Assembly: GCF_039521365.1 (NCBI RefSeq)
Contig: NZ_BAAACF010000001.1
Coordinates: 806,001 to 870,000 of the forward strand
DNA length: 64,000 nucleotides
Direction of reading: 5' to 3'
Source of the DNA: Clostridium_AW malenominatum
GTDB taxonomy: Bacteria; Bacillota; Clostridia; Clostridiales; Clostridiaceae
Below the pieces are notes generated by a model. The model was not told the origin of the DNA. It was given only the letters and a program-made list of their open reading frames with translations, and did not search any database. Position 1 is the first letter of the stretch. The number at the start of each line of letters is the position of its first letter. Both the position numbers and the translations under genes were made by a program. Positions 33,012 through 42,640 of the stretch are shown one piece after another.

Positions 33012-34070
33012 TTGAATATATCCCAAAGTGATATACGAAGAAAATATGATAAAAAAGTTAAAATAAAACTTTTGTTTATTCCTATAAGTATTATTGTAAC
33101 CATCATACTTATGGCTATCTTTACAGGAGTGGGAGCTGTAGATGTTTCTTTAAAAGAAATACTTAGTGCTATAAAAAATATTATAACTAATAATTCAGTT
33201 AATATGGAACAAAAGGTAATAGTATTTTTAAGGCTTCCAAGAATCATTTTATCTGTTTTAGCTGGAATGGGACTTGCTGTATCGGGAACTATAATGCAGG
33301 GAATTACTAAAAATTCTATGGCAAGCCCTTTTACCATAGGGATATCCTCAGCAGCGGCTTGTGGAGCGTCTATAGCAATGATTTTTGGAATAAGCTTGTT
33401 TTCCAATAGTAACTTAGGGATTATTTCAAATGCATTTATTTTCGCTATTCTTTGTGCAATATTTGTATATTCTATTTCCATAAAACTAGGAATGAAACCA
33501 GAAGCAATAATACTATCTGGTATAGCCATAAATTATCTATTTAGTGCAGTAACCTCAACTATCCATTTTTACGCTGATGACCATCAACTGGCATCAGCAG
33601 TACAATGGACTTTTGGAAGTATAAATGGTGCTAAATGGTCACATGTTTTATTGTTAGGTGTTATATTAAGTGTAAGTTTATGTGTATTTATGAGACATTC
33701 TTGGATTTTAAATGCCATGGTTTCAGGTGGCGATGAAATGGCTAAAACTCTCGGAATAAATCCAGATAAAAGCAGGACCGTTGTTGGAGTATTTTCAGTG
33801 TTTTTAACAGCAGCAATAGTAAGTTTCACAGGAGTAATAGGCTTTGTAGGACTAGTGGCTCCCCATATAGCACGGCTTATGGTAGGAGGAGATCACAGAT
33901 TTTTAATACCCTATTCAGCAATATTTGGAGGAATATTACTATTGGTTTCAGACACCATTGGGAGAACTTTATTAGCTCCTGTAAATATTCCAGTGGGTAT
34001 AGTAGTTTCATACCTTGGTGTACCTTTGTTTATACATTTAATAATTCAAAATAGGAAGGAGTATTTTTAA
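33012..34070 (+). CDS. btuC: Corrinoid ABC transporter, FecCD-type permease
   Basis: 352 residues with about 9-10 membrane helices and the FecCD signatures RLPRIILSVLAGMGLAVSGT, MVSGGDEMAKTLGINPDKSR (the ATPase-coupling loop) and GFVGLVAPHIARLMVG. The likely start is TTG 33012 with GAGGTG seven bases before it; a GTG at 33003 lies inside the ribosome binding site. It forms the membrane dimer for corrinoid uptake and overlaps the ATPase gene by one base. Confidence 0.88.
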   Translation: MNISQSDIRRKYDKKVKIKLLFIPISIIVTIILMAIFTGVGAVDVSLKEILSAIKNIITNNSVNMEQKVIVFLRLPRIILSVLAGMGLAVSGTIMQGITKNSMASPFTIGISSAAACGASIAMIFGISLFSNSNLGIISNAFIFAILCAIFVYSISIKLGMKPEAIILSGIAINYLFSAVTSTIHFYADDHQLASAVQWTFGSINGAKWSHVLLLGVILSVSLCVFMRHSWILNAMVSGGDEMAKTLGINPDKSRTVVGVFSVFLTAAIVSFTGVIGFVGLVAPHIARLMVGGDHRFLIPYSAIFGGILLLVSDTIGRTLLAPVNIPVGIVVSYLGVPLFIHLIIQNRKEYF

Positions 34071-34834
34071 TGAAATTAAAAGTTGATAAACTGGGATTTT
34101 CTTATGAAAAGACTCCAATATTAAAAGATATAAGTTTTGAAACCAATAGTGGTGAAATAACTTGTTTACTTGGACCTAATGGAACGGGAAAAACTACTTT
34201 ACTAAAATGTATAAGCAGAATAATACCACCTTCCTCTGGTAATGTTCTTGTAGATGGAACACTTATAAATAAAATGAATACAAAGGAACTAGCAAAATTA
34301 TTTAGCTATGTTCCTCAAAGTACCCACACTGCATTTCCTATCAGCGTAATTGATACAGTTTTAATGGGTAGAGTGCAAAATATAAATTTTAAAGTGAAAG
34401 AAGAAGACAAAGAAATAGTTTTTAATATATTAGAAGAGATGAATTTAAATAATATAGCTTTTAAAAATATCAACAATCTTAGTGGAGGAGAAAGACAAAG
34501 GGTATTTATTGCAAAAGCAATAGCTCAACAATCACCTATAATTCTTTTAGATGAACCAACTAGTAGTTTGGATATGAAAAATCAGCTAGAAACCTTAGAA
34601 ATAATAAGCTCCTTAGTAAAAGAAAAAAATATTATGGCTATAATGTCTATTCATGACCTAAACATAGCTTCAATGTATGGAGATAAAATAATTATGCTTA
34701 AAAACTCTGGAGTATACTCATATGGAAATACAAAGGAAGTAATAAATGAAGAAAATATAAAACAAGTATATGGAGTTAATACAATAGTAAAAAATATGGA
34801 TGAAACAACATATACATTCTTGTGCAAACAATAA
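34070..34834 (+). CDS. btuD: Corrinoid ABC transporter, ATP-binding protein
   Basis: 254 residues. Walker A is GPNGTGKTTL, the signature NLSGGERQRVF, Walker B IILLDEPTSSLDM and the switch SIHDLN, all intact. It is the FepC/BtuD type with a Q-loop in YVPQSTHTAFP. It starts at ATG 34070, sharing one base with the btuC stop, so the two are translationally coupled. It powers uptake by BtuC and completes a riboswitch-controlled btuFCD operon, which is followed by a 65-base inverted-repeat element. Confidence 0.9.
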   Translation: MKLKVDKLGFSYEKTPILKDISFETNSGEITCLLGPNGTGKTTLLKCISRIIPPSSGNVLVDGTLINKMNTKELAKLFSYVPQSTHTAFPISVIDTVLMGRVQNINFKVKEEDKEIVFNILEEMNLNNIAFKNINNLSGGERQRVFIAKAIAQQSPIILLDEPTSSLDMKNQLETLEIISSLVKEKNIMAIMSIHDLNIASMYGDKIIMLKNSGVYSYGNTKEVINEENIKQVYGVNTIVKNMDETTYTFLCKQ

Positions 34835-34854
34835 AATTTGAAATTTTAAATTTA

Positions 34855-34919
34855 GGGGACGGTTAATAACTTTCAAGCTTTTAGACAAGCATTATAGTGA
34901 AAAGTTGATAACTGTCCCT
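34855..34919. repeat. GGGACGGTTAA inverted-repeat element (65 bases)
   Basis: GGGGACGGTTAATAACTTT at the left and AAAAGTTGATAACTGTCCC at the right are imperfect complements. The interior (AAGCTTTTAGACAAGCATTA) is shared with the copies at 42641 and 43347. It lies in the gap between btuD and the response regulator. Confidence 0.85.
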
Positions 34920-35040
34920 ATATATATAAATAAAAAATGTTGAATTACTAGTATTGTATTTAAGACTACTAAGTGGCAAAATTAAAGATAAGGTAATGAA
35001 AATATTAGAAGATTTGAATAAAAAGTCAGAGGGTACAGCT

Positions 35041-35724
35041 ATGAAAGAAAAAATTTTAATAGTAGATGATGAGGAAAGAATGAGAAAGCTTATAGGGGCA
35101 TACTTAAAAAGAGAAGGGTATGAAACCATAGAAGCTGAAACTGGCATAGATGCTTTAAAGATTTTTAAAACTGAAGGAGTACATTTAATAATATTGGATG
35201 TTATGATGCCTGTTATGGACGGCTTTACAGCATGCAGAGAAATAAGAAAGAGCTCTAATGTACCTATAATATTTTTAACTGCAAAGGGAGAAGAGGAAGA
35301 TGAACTTTTAGGTTATGAGTTAGGTACAGATCAATATATTAAAAAGCCCTTTGATATAAGAATACTTATGGCAAAGGTTAAAGCTTTGATAAATAGAGCT
35401 TATTACTGTGAACCTGAGAAGAAAAAGGGATTTTATTTTGATGGACTACATATTGATGAATTAGCCTACAAGGTAACTTTAGATGGAAGCCCTTTAAATT
35501 TATCATTAAAGGAATATGAACTATTGTTATATTTTTCCTTCAACAATGGCATTGTTTTAACTAGAGAAAAAATATTGGATTATATTTGGGGAATGGACTT
35601 TCAGGGAGACTATAGAACAGTAGATACTCATATAAAAAGACTGAGAGAAAAGCTTGGAGAAAAAGCTTACTTAATATCTACTATAAGAGGAGTTGGCTAT
35701 AAATTTGAACATAGGGATAAATAA
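35041..35724 (+). CDS. OmpR-family response regulator
   Basis: 227 residues. The receiver domain (1-118) has the acidic pair VDDEE, the phosphorylated aspartate in LIILDVMMPVMDG (about residue 54), the switch threonine/serine IIFLTAKGEE and the lysine IKKPFD. The C-terminal winged helix (about 130-225; LSLKEYELLLYFSFNNGI, TVDTHIKRLREKLGEKAYL) is the OmpR/PhoB DNA-binding domain. The ATG start at 35041 follows GAGGG; a longer frame from 34954 has no ribosome binding site. It is coupled to the histidine kinase that overlaps its 3' end. Confidence 0.92.
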   Translation: MKEKILIVDDEERMRKLIGAYLKREGYETIEAETGIDALKIFKTEGVHLIILDVMMPVMDGFTACREIRKSSNVPIIFLTAKGEEEDELLGYELGTDQYIKKPFDIRILMAKVKALINRAYYCEPEKKKGFYFDGLHIDELAYKVTLDGSPLNLSLKEYELLLYFSFNNGIVLTREKILDYIWGMDFQGDYRTVDTHIKRLREKLGEKAYLISTIRGVGYKFEHRDK

Positions 35725-37201
35725 GAAAAAAAGTATAACCAAAAAACTTTTTATAATATCAGCTCTTATGTTTGCGCTTTTTATTGGGACTACTTTGATA
35801 ATTCAAACGGTATTTTTTCAAAAGTTTTATGTAAGCAAGAAAAAAAGTGGATTAAAAACCAATATTGAAAAATTTAAAGTAGATTATAATAAAAGTTCTA
35901 GTGATGAAAGAACTATTCAGCTCATTGAGGAATACGAAGAAACTTATAATATAAAGATAGTAATACTAGATAGCTCAAATGGATTAAAATTAATAGCAAA
36001 GCCCACTAAAAACAAAGCAGATATAACCAGGGTAAGAGAGATTACAGAGTTTATAAAACAATGGGTAGAAGAAATTACCCCTCGTAATTTAAAGAAATTT
36101 AAAAAAAATAAGAATGCCGTAACTATAGTAACACAAAGAAAGCCAGATAAGACAGGGAATATAATTGCTATTTCACCTAATAATGAAAGAGATGAAATAG
36201 TTTTTGCTATAACTTCCCTTCAACCTATCAATGAAGCTGTATCCGTTATAGAGGAGCTATATGGGTACTTTTCTATTGGAGCAGTTTTTTTTATAATAAT
36301 TTTGGCATTTATATATTCAAATATGATAACAAAACCTCTTATAAAGATTAATAATGTGGCAACAAAAATGGCTAGATTGGACTTTTCTGAAAAATGCACT
36401 GTAAAAAGTGAAGATGAAATAGGAAATGTTGCTTCATCTTTAAATTTCTTATCAGAAAATCTTAATGAAGCTCTTACATCATTAAAAGATGCTAATGCAA
36501 AGCTAGAGAAAGATATAGAGAAGGAAAGAAAACTAGAAAAAGCAAGAAGGGAATTTGTAGCGGCAGTTTCCCATGAATTAAAAACCCCTATAAGCCTTAT
36601 AGATGGGTATGCTATGGGATTAAAAGATAATATTTTTGAGGGAGAAGAAAAAGATTATTATCTTGATATCATAATTGATGAAGGAAAAAAGATGGCCAGC
36701 TTAGTAAACGATATGCTGGATTTGTCTAATTTAGAGTCTGGCAGTTTTAAGCTTACCCGGGAAGAATTTGATATATGCAACCTTATAAAATTTACTCTGA
36801 AAAAATATAGAAATATTATTGAGGAAAAGGGAGTTAAAATTGAATTAAGCTTATTGGAAAATACCATGGTTTATGCTGATTGGAATAGAATGGAGCAGGT
36901 GATTACTAATTTTATTACTAACGCTTTAAGACATGTAAATAAAAATGGCACCCTATATGTTAACATGGTCAATAAGGATGATAAAATTTTCATAGACATT
37001 GAAAATACTGGGTTAAGTATTCCTGAGGAAGAGCTTTTCAAAATATGGGATAGGTTTTATAAAGTTGATAAATCAAGAAATAGAAAACTAGGAGGAACGG
37101 GTTTAGGCCTTTCTATAGTTAAAAATATACTTGAAGCTCATAATTATTCCTATGGAGTGAAAAATACAGATAGGGGAGTAAAGTTTTATTTTGTAGTTTA
37201 A
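35705..37201 (+). CDS. Sensor histidine kinase
   Basis: About 498 residues. Two membrane helices (about 15-37 and 187-207) bracket an extracytoplasmic sensor of about 150 residues. HAMP follows (ITKPLIKINNVATKMARLDF). The HisKA box is AAVSHELKTPISLIDGYAMG with the phosphorylated His, and the ATPase domain keeps NFITNALRHV (N box), ENTGLSIPEEELFKIWDRFY (G1/F) and GGTGLGLSIVKN (G2). It phosphorylates the adjacent regulator. The start is uncertain: TTG 35705 is used here, with AGAGGAG 12 bases upstream; TTG 35693 sits too close to that ribosome binding site. It is translationally coupled to the regulator. Possible target: the secreted repeat protein downstream (position only). Confidence 0.9.
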   Translation: MNIGINKKKSITKKLFIISALMFALFIGTTLIIQTVFFQKFYVSKKKSGLKTNIEKFKVDYNKSSSDERTIQLIEEYEETYNIKIVILDSSNGLKLIAKPTKNKADITRVREITEFIKQWVEEITPRNLKKFKKNKNAVTIVTQRKPDKTGNIIAISPNNERDEIVFAITSLQPINEAVSVIEELYGYFSIGAVFFIIILAFIYSNMITKPLIKINNVATKMARLDFSEKCTVKSEDEIGNVASSLNFLSENLNEALTSLKDANAKLEKDIEKERKLEKARREFVAAVSHELKTPISLIDGYAMGLKDNIFEGEEKDYYLDIIIDEGKKMASLVNDMLDLSNLESGSFKLTREEFDICNLIKFTLKKYRNIIEEKGVKIELSLLENTMVYADWNRMEQVITNFITNALRHVNKNGTLYVNMVNKDDKIFIDIENTGLSIPEEELFKIWDRFYKVDKSRNRKLGGTGLGLSIVKNILEAHNYSYGVKNTDRGVKFYFVV

Positions 37202-37207
37202 AAAATT

Positions 37208-37239
37208 AAGGGAATGAGGAAGTATTATCCTCATTCCCT
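37208..37239. terminator. Bidirectional terminator after the histidine kinase
   Basis: AAGGGAATGAGGA and TCCTCATTCCCT pair around a short loop between two convergent genes. Confidence 0.8.
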
Positions 37240-37252
37240 GTTAGCTATGGTT

Positions 37253-38020
37253 TTACATAGCTTCTTTTTGCGTCTTTTCCTTTACAGTTGTTTTTGGGAA
37301 AGGCTTTGATGGTTTTAAGCTGCCATCCCACTTTTCTATTCTTTCTTTAACTTTTGCTATCATAGCATCAGCTTTTTCTTGAGTTATTTTTCCTTCAGAA
37401 ACCTTTTTACTTATTTTATCAGTTTCTGCTTTTATAAGTGCAGCTTTAACCTGCTCAGGGGTCATGCCCTTCTTCTCTTTAGCTAAGTCATATATGGTTT
37501 TACCAGAGTCTTTTGTAGCTTTTATATCTTCCTTTGTGAGTCCTAATGCTTCCATTGGAGAAAATTGTTCAGCTTTTTTATGTTTATCATTATTATTAAA
37601 ATATTTTATAGAACCGTCCCACTTGGCTGCCTGTTCTTTTACTTTACTGATTAATTCATCAGCCTTTTCTTTAGTAAGTTTTCCATCAGTTACAGCTTTG
37701 CTTATGGATTCAGTTCTAGCTTGAATAAGCATCTCGCGAACTTGCTCAGGAGTATATCCCTTATCTTTTGCTAAATCAAATAAGGTTTTACCAGAAGCTT
37801 TTGCAGTAGATATATCATCCCTTGTTAGCCCTAACTTTTGGATTAACTGACCAAATCCATCATTAACAGGGGATTTTTTCGTTTTAAACATCTCTATCAT
37901 CTTATTAGATTTTTTAGTTTCCTTAGAAGTTGAATCTTTTGCTGCAAAAACATTAGAGCTAAGGCCAATAATTAAAGAAAGACTTAATGCAGCTAGTATT
38001 TTTGATTTTTTGCTAATCAT
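37253..38020 (-). CDS. Secreted two-repeat protein (DUF2680-like)
   Basis: 255 residues. A signal peptide (KKSKILAALSLSLIIGLSS, cut near VFA-AKD) precedes two copies of a helical module of about 75 residues. Repeat 1 begins KLGLTRDDISTAKASGKTLF and ends AKWDGSIK; repeat 2 begins ALGLTKEDIKATKDSGKTIY and ends EKWDGSLK. Each holds LAKxKGxTPEQV and GKLT/GKITxEKAD blocks. DUF2680-type proteins of clostridia look like this; the role is unknown, possibly cell-surface. The lysine-rich tail suggests contact with a negatively charged wall. It lies convergent to the kinase operon. Confidence 0.8.
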   Translation of the reverse strand: MISKKSKILAALSLSLIIGLSSNVFAAKDSTSKETKKSNKMIEMFKTKKSPVNDGFGQLIQKLGLTRDDISTAKASGKTLFDLAKDKGYTPEQVREMLIQARTESISKAVTDGKLTKEKADELISKVKEQAAKWDGSIKYFNNNDKHKKAEQFSPMEALGLTKEDIKATKDSGKTIYDLAKEKKGMTPEQVKAALIKAETDKISKKVSEGKITQEKADAMIAKVKERIEKWDGSLKPSKPFPKTTVKEKTQKEAM

Positions 38021-38168
38021 TTTTTCTACCTCCTAATAATTTGTTTTTTATGGCTTTACAAATATTAGTATGAGCATGGTATGTGGCAAACAGGTGATGG
38101 AATTATAAATAAATTATGAACAATAAAAAGTGATTGAAATTTAGAAAGATAAATAAATCAAAAAGATT

Positions 38169-38211
38169 AAAGGAAAGAATTTTTAAAGCATAAAATTCTT
38201 TCCTTTTTTAA
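38169..38211. terminator. Terminator downstream of the multicopper oxidase gene
   Basis: AAAGGAAAGAATTTT and AAAATTCTTTCCTTT form a long A/T-rich stem with a T-run on both strands; it best serves the minus-strand oxidase gene. Confidence 0.72.
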
Positions 38212-38252
38212 GCGTTGTATATTACAGTAATTTAATTAGATATTGTAGTAGA

Positions 38253-41200
38253 CTATATAGTCACTTGTGCTGAGTTGGAGTAATTTGATAACCCTGCCTG
38301 ATTCACGGCTGCCACCCTGTAGATGCAGTTATAGCCAGCGATGACAGTTCTATCAGTGTAGGTGACAGTGCCAGTGGAAGCTTTCGAGCTAACTGTGGCT
38401 AGGACGAAATAGTTTCCACCATTATCAGAGCGTTCAACTACAAAACCAGTTTCATTAATGGCATTGTCTCGCCAGGTCAGAAGAATCCTCGGCCCGCCTA
38501 GTAAATTTGCAGTCAAGTTGGTTGGAGCAGCAGGTGGCTGAACCTGATTTGTAGCAATACTTACTACATTGGAAAAGTCAGAGTTAACTGTTATTGTAGG
38601 GAAACCAGGAGTGCCTGTGTCACCAACAGTGTTGGAGGCAAATACTCGGTAGTAGTAAGTGTCGTTTCTGTTTCCGATTTGATCAGTGTACCAATTTGAA
38701 TCCGATGGCAGTGTTGCTATATTAGTCCATGGTCCAGAGCTATTTAGCGCTCTTTGGATAATTAAGCTAGTATGGTTTTTCGAATTATTCATCCAGGTTA
38801 AATATACACTCTTTCTTGAACCAGTGCCGATAATACTAGCAATTAGGTTTGAAGGTGTTCTTGGCGGAACAGCAAAGGACATAGAGTGCATCATATCCAT
38901 TTCTTCATGAGCAAGAATATGACAGTGATATACATACTCCCAACCAAAGTTAACGTAGTGATTAGTAATTTGGGTAATTGGATTTCCTAGTGGGTCAAAC
39001 CATCCTGCAGGCGGTGGAGGTGCTAGTACAGCGCCCTCTGGCATTGTAGGGTCGATCAAACGAAGGCTGTTTGGTACTTCAAATGGCACCTGTGCAGGGC
39101 TAGGAATATTCGGTCTCATTGCGATAATTGTATGCTCTAAAGGATTAACCCTAAAAGTTTCCTTCCAGCCTAGCTCATTAGCATCAGGCGGTATCAAAGC
39201 TCCGTCCCAGGCAACACGGTTGATGAGCTGTGCAGAAAACAAGTGGGTGTGAATGGTATGGGTATCCACGCCGTTGTGAGTAATTTTCCAAATCTGAGTC
39301 CCATCATTAAGAGAGCCAATAGGAGTCGCATTTAGATTTGCTGTGCCTTTAATAATTTCAACGGGAGGACTGGCATAACCGTAAACTACAAATTGATTAA
39401 AGTTGGAGCTGGACACCGGAAATTCAAGTCCAAGCATACCGCTCATTCGTCCATACATGGTATCGTAGACTTCACCCATTTCGTCTTGCAAAGCCTTGGG
39501 TTCTAGTGGTAGAGTAACAGCTGGTAGAAGAGCTCCGCTGGCATATATGGGCTGAAAGGTCTTGGAGAATTCATGAAGTTGCACATAGGCACTGTCAGCA
39601 TCCCCAGGTAAATTCGTAACATTATAGGCGGAGTTATATGCGGCCTGCGGTATGATAATAGTATCCTGAGACGCTTCAAATACTCCTCTTTTAGCGTTTG
39701 TTTTAGCAAACACTGCCTCCAAAGAAGTTATATCATAGGGAACTGGAGTAGCAGCTGCCACTCTAATTTGCATAATAGTACGGGTATTAGGGCCGTAGCC
39801 AGGTTGAGTGGGAGGTGCACCACCTTCTGGAGTTTGGTCAGGGTTACCCGTGTAATAGTCATAGCGGGGGTCGGCGGCAGGGAAAGCTGCGGGAGAATCG
39901 TTGTAAAGAATTAGTGTTTTTCCGGCATACATGGAGAAGTCAACGATGACATCTGCTCGTTCTGCAGCTCCCAATAGGAGCGAATGTTGATCCACATTTC
40001 CAAAATTGAAATTTGTTGGATTTAAGTTCCAGGTGATTGGCTGGCTGGGTATTACCACAGGTGCTGGAAGGAAACCGCCTTCAGTGCCGATTTGAATCCA
40101 GTCTGGTCCTTTTAAGCTAGGGTCAGGTATGCCACTTGGCCAATCAGCAGGAATCCCTGGTGTTCCACAAGAAGGAACCATCCTAACTTCTGTGCCATAA
40201 CCTGTGCCAGGTAAGGTATTGCCATCAGGATTAGCTACATACATCTGTAGATTAAAAAAACGGTCATTTGCGGCATTTAGGATACGGAAACGGTAAGCTT
40301 TAGGTTCTACCTCTAGATAGGGGTAGGCCGTACCGTTAACAATGGGTGTATCCATAAAAGCTTCTCCTGGCATTGAGGGATTAGGTGTTGCAGGTATCAT
40401 CGGCGGTTGCTCGGGTGCATTTACGGGATCATAGTAAGGGTTTGGAATTGGGCCATGTTCTATATTGGTTGTAGGTGGCCAAAACCACGGACCATACATC
40501 CAGCGGCCAAACGGGTTTGCTCCACTAATGTCCCAGGGATTCTGTGCTGGACTATAAACATGAGGGTACCAAAGGTCGCCTGTATTAGGTGTGCTTGGAG
40601 TTGTTCCCCATGCCCAAGTAGGATCCGTATCGAGGATAGTAGCGGCATCAACGAAAGTCTTGTCTTGGATAACTAGTGGAATGCCAAGATCAGGAAGAAT
40701 TTTTTTAAAACTAGGATTTACGCCTGATTGGTTGGTGCCATTGATTAGATCCTGTTCCACTCGGTCTGTCAGTAAATAAGCTGAGGCTTCTCCCACATAG
40801 ACATTGAGTCGAGTGATACCATATGAGTGATCATGATAGAACATTAGTCTAGCACTTTGTGCGTTGGTGTAGTACAAGGTCTGCATACCATCGCGAGGGT
40901 CATCTACATTTTCCATATCAGGGACATTCACTACACTGACACCCTGAGGATAAGGAGTGTTTTCTCCCGCTGGGGTAATCCACTGATGTGGTGTTCCATC
41001 GCTGATCCATACGGTGTTATTACCATGAAGATGGATATTAGCACGGTTTTGCGTGTAATCCATAGGAGTAGCATCCATTCCTAGAGGTCCCATTCCAGCA
41101 CCCATGACGGTTGTATCCACAGGGATGAAGAGGTTTCCACCAGCGCCAGTAGGAAGCAGATTGTAGAACTTGATGCGAACTGGCACACCGCGGTTGGCAA

Positions 41201-41624
41201 CAATAGCAGGTCCAAGATAATGGGGAGTATCTACACCATAAGCCTGGGTGCCGTCACCTTTCAAAATAGGCGAACCTTTATAGGTCAAAGCAACATGAGC
41301 ACCAGGAATAATTGTTGTAGACAATTGCACATATCCTCTAAGCGTTGTAGGGGGCAAATCCGAGTGCATTTGCTCTGTAAACTCAACCACTGCGATTTCG
41401 TAGTAGTCAGTACCGGGATAGGTGGTTATATCGGGAACAGCAACCGGGATATACTGACCCAAAGCGTTTGCGTTATTAGGGCCTAGCCCCGGCATTGCAT
41501 CAACAAACTTTCTAAGGGGTGGACTATAGGCCCAGTTGGCGGTACCAAAATAGTCCGGAATCAAGTATCCAGTGTTGGGATCGGGCACAAGAGCTGCCCG
41601 AGGTATAGATTTATTATTATCCAT
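38253..41624 (-). CDS. Large multicopper oxidase with two C-terminal fibronectin type III domains
   Basis: 1123 residues. The N-terminal about 900 form cupredoxin domains. Copper ligands are visible in the four canonical clusters: ANIHLHGNNTVW, FYHDHSYGITRLN, TIHTHLFSAQLI and YHCHILAHEEMDMM, the last carrying the type 1 Cys and axial Met. These indicate an active oxidase of laccase/CotA-like or related type. Two FN3 modules follow (about 920-1030 and 1035-1123; LTWMNNS and LTWRDN cores). There is no signal peptide, as in CotA, so spore-surface placement is possible, but this is inference. The start follows AAGGAGAGGTAC. The gene looks markedly more GC-rich than its neighbours and has unlike codon use, pointing to acquisition by transfer. 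An O2-dependent copper enzyme is unexpected in a strict anaerobe. Confidence 0.9.
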   Translation of the reverse strand: MDNNKSIPRAALVPDPNTGYLIPDYFGTANWAYSPPLRKFVDAMPGLGPNNANALGQYIPVAVPDITTYPGTDYYEIAVVEFTEQMHSDLPPTTLRGYVQLSTTIIPGAHVALTYKGSPILKGDGTQAYGVDTPHYLGPAIVANRGVPVRIKFYNLLPTGAGGNLFIPVDTTVMGAGMGPLGMDATPMDYTQNRANIHLHGNNTVWISDGTPHQWITPAGENTPYPQGVSVVNVPDMENVDDPRDGMQTLYYTNAQSARLMFYHDHSYGITRLNVYVGEASAYLLTDRVEQDLINGTNQSGVNPSFKKILPDLGIPLVIQDKTFVDAATILDTDPTWAWGTTPSTPNTGDLWYPHVYSPAQNPWDISGANPFGRWMYGPWFWPPTTNIEHGPIPNPYYDPVNAPEQPPMIPATPNPSMPGEAFMDTPIVNGTAYPYLEVEPKAYRFRILNAANDRFFNLQMYVANPDGNTLPGTGYGTEVRMVPSCGTPGIPADWPSGIPDPSLKGPDWIQIGTEGGFLPAPVVIPSQPITWNLNPTNFNFGNVDQHSLLLGAAERADVIVDFSMYAGKTLILYNDSPAAFPAADPRYDYYTGNPDQTPEGGAPPTQPGYGPNTRTIMQIRVAAATPVPYDITSLEAVFAKTNAKRGVFEASQDTIIIPQAAYNSAYNVTNLPGDADSAYVQLHEFSKTFQPIYASGALLPAVTLPLEPKALQDEMGEVYDTMYGRMSGMLGLEFPVSSSNFNQFVVYGYASPPVEIIKGTANLNATPIGSLNDGTQIWKITHNGVDTHTIHTHLFSAQLINRVAWDGALIPPDANELGWKETFRVNPLEHTIIAMRPNIPSPAQVPFEVPNSLRLIDPTMPEGAVLAPPPPAGWFDPLGNPITQITNHYVNFGWEYVYHCHILAHEEMDMMHSMSFAVPPRTPSNLIASIIGTGSRKSVYLTWMNNSKNHTSLIIQRALNSSGPWTNIATLPSDSNWYTDQIGNRNDTYYYRVFASNTVGDTGTPGFPTITVNSDFSNVVSIATNQVQPPAAPTNLTANLLGGPRILLTWRDNAINETGFVVERSDNGGNYFVLATVSSKASTGTVTYTDRTVIAGYNCIYRVAAVNQAGLSNYSNSAQVTI

Positions 41625-41822
41625 TTTTGTACCTCTCCTTATAAATTTATTTGTTCAGTAAAATTATCATTATCTTTTGTTTATATATATTATTCGCTAG
41701 GTACACTACTTGTGAGAGAATCATCATATAGGATAGTTATAACATGAAGGATTTTGCTCATATATATAGAATATAAATTTATAAATAGATGAAATAAGTA
41801 ATTATTAACAAGGAGGAGAAAC

Positions 41823-42602
41823 ATGAATCCAGTAATTGATGTAATAAATAAAAGAGTATCCCTTAGAAAATATGCAGAGAGGGACATATCAAAGGAGCAT
41901 TTAGATTTAATAATTGATTCCGCAATAAAGGCTCCTACAGCGGGAAATCAATGTCTATATTCTATTATTATGATCAAGGATAGCGAGACAAAAGAAATTT
42001 TAAGCAAATCCTGTGACAATCAGCCCTTTATTGGGAAGGCACCGCTAGTTCTTATTTTTGCTGCAGATCAGCAAAAGTGGTTTGATTATTATGCTCATAG
42101 GGGAGTTAAGGAATATGCACAGAGGGAGAACATTGCCTTTGAAGCACCACAAGAATCAGACCTTATACTTGCTTGTGAGGATGCCCTTATAGCTGCACAA
42201 AATGCTGTTATTGCAGCTGAGTCACTAGGCATAGGCTCTTGCTACATAGGCGATATAATTGAAAACTATGAGTTTCACAAAGAGTTTCTTAATTTAGAGG
42301 ATTGGGTATTTCCAGTGTGCATGCTATGCTTTGGATACTATGAAGAAGATTATAAAAGAGTTTATAGAAAAAGATTTGATAAAAAGTTCATAGTATTTGA
42401 AGAGAAATATAGAAAACTTACTAAAGATGAACTAGAGGAAATGTTTGAGGAAAAGGAAAAAGGTTACATTGAAAACAACAAATACAATGGAGAAAATTTT
42501 GCTCAAATGTTCTTTGCTAGAAAAACAGGAGCGGAATTTAGTAAGGAAATGGCTAGGTCCATGAGGGTAGCTCTTAAGAAGTGGGATGGAAGGAAATTAT
42601 AG
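41823..42602 (+). CDS. Nitroreductase-family FMN oxidoreductase
   Basis: 259 residues. The N-terminal KRVSLRKYAERDISKEHLD and APTAGNQCLYSIIMIKD are the FMN-binding start of the family. ALIAAQNAVIAAESLGIGSCYIGD is the dimer/FMN helix. The C-terminal extension of about 70 residues (after FPVCMLCFGY) ends in MRVALKKWDGRKL. Likely NAD(P)H-dependent reduction of a nitro compound or quinone; the substrate is unknown. AAGGAGGAGAAAC precedes the ATG. A second, broken copy of its 3' end occurs at 45730. Confidence 0.9.
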   Translation: MNPVIDVINKRVSLRKYAERDISKEHLDLIIDSAIKAPTAGNQCLYSIIMIKDSETKEILSKSCDNQPFIGKAPLVLIFAADQQKWFDYYAHRGVKEYAQRENIAFEAPQESDLILACEDALIAAQNAVIAAESLGIGSCYIGDIIENYEFHKEFLNLEDWVFPVCMLCFGYYEEDYKRVYRKRFDKKFIVFEEKYRKLTKDELEEMFEEKEKGYIENNKYNGENFAQMFFARKTGAEFSKEMARSMRVALKKWDGRKL

Positions 42603-42640
42603 AACATGAATTTTCATAATATTCTATAGGGATAAATAGA

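Noticed and set aside
34855..34919. Ordinary intrinsic terminator of the btu operon
   Set aside because: The same 65-base sequence occurs at 42641 and 43347 in unrelated contexts and lacks a T-run, so it is a dispersed repeat, whatever side effect it has on transcription.
40407..40676. Open frames on the plus strand within the multicopper oxidase gene
   Set aside because: They run antisense to a long gene with all copper-ligand motifs, have no ribosome binding sites and encode no recognisable protein.
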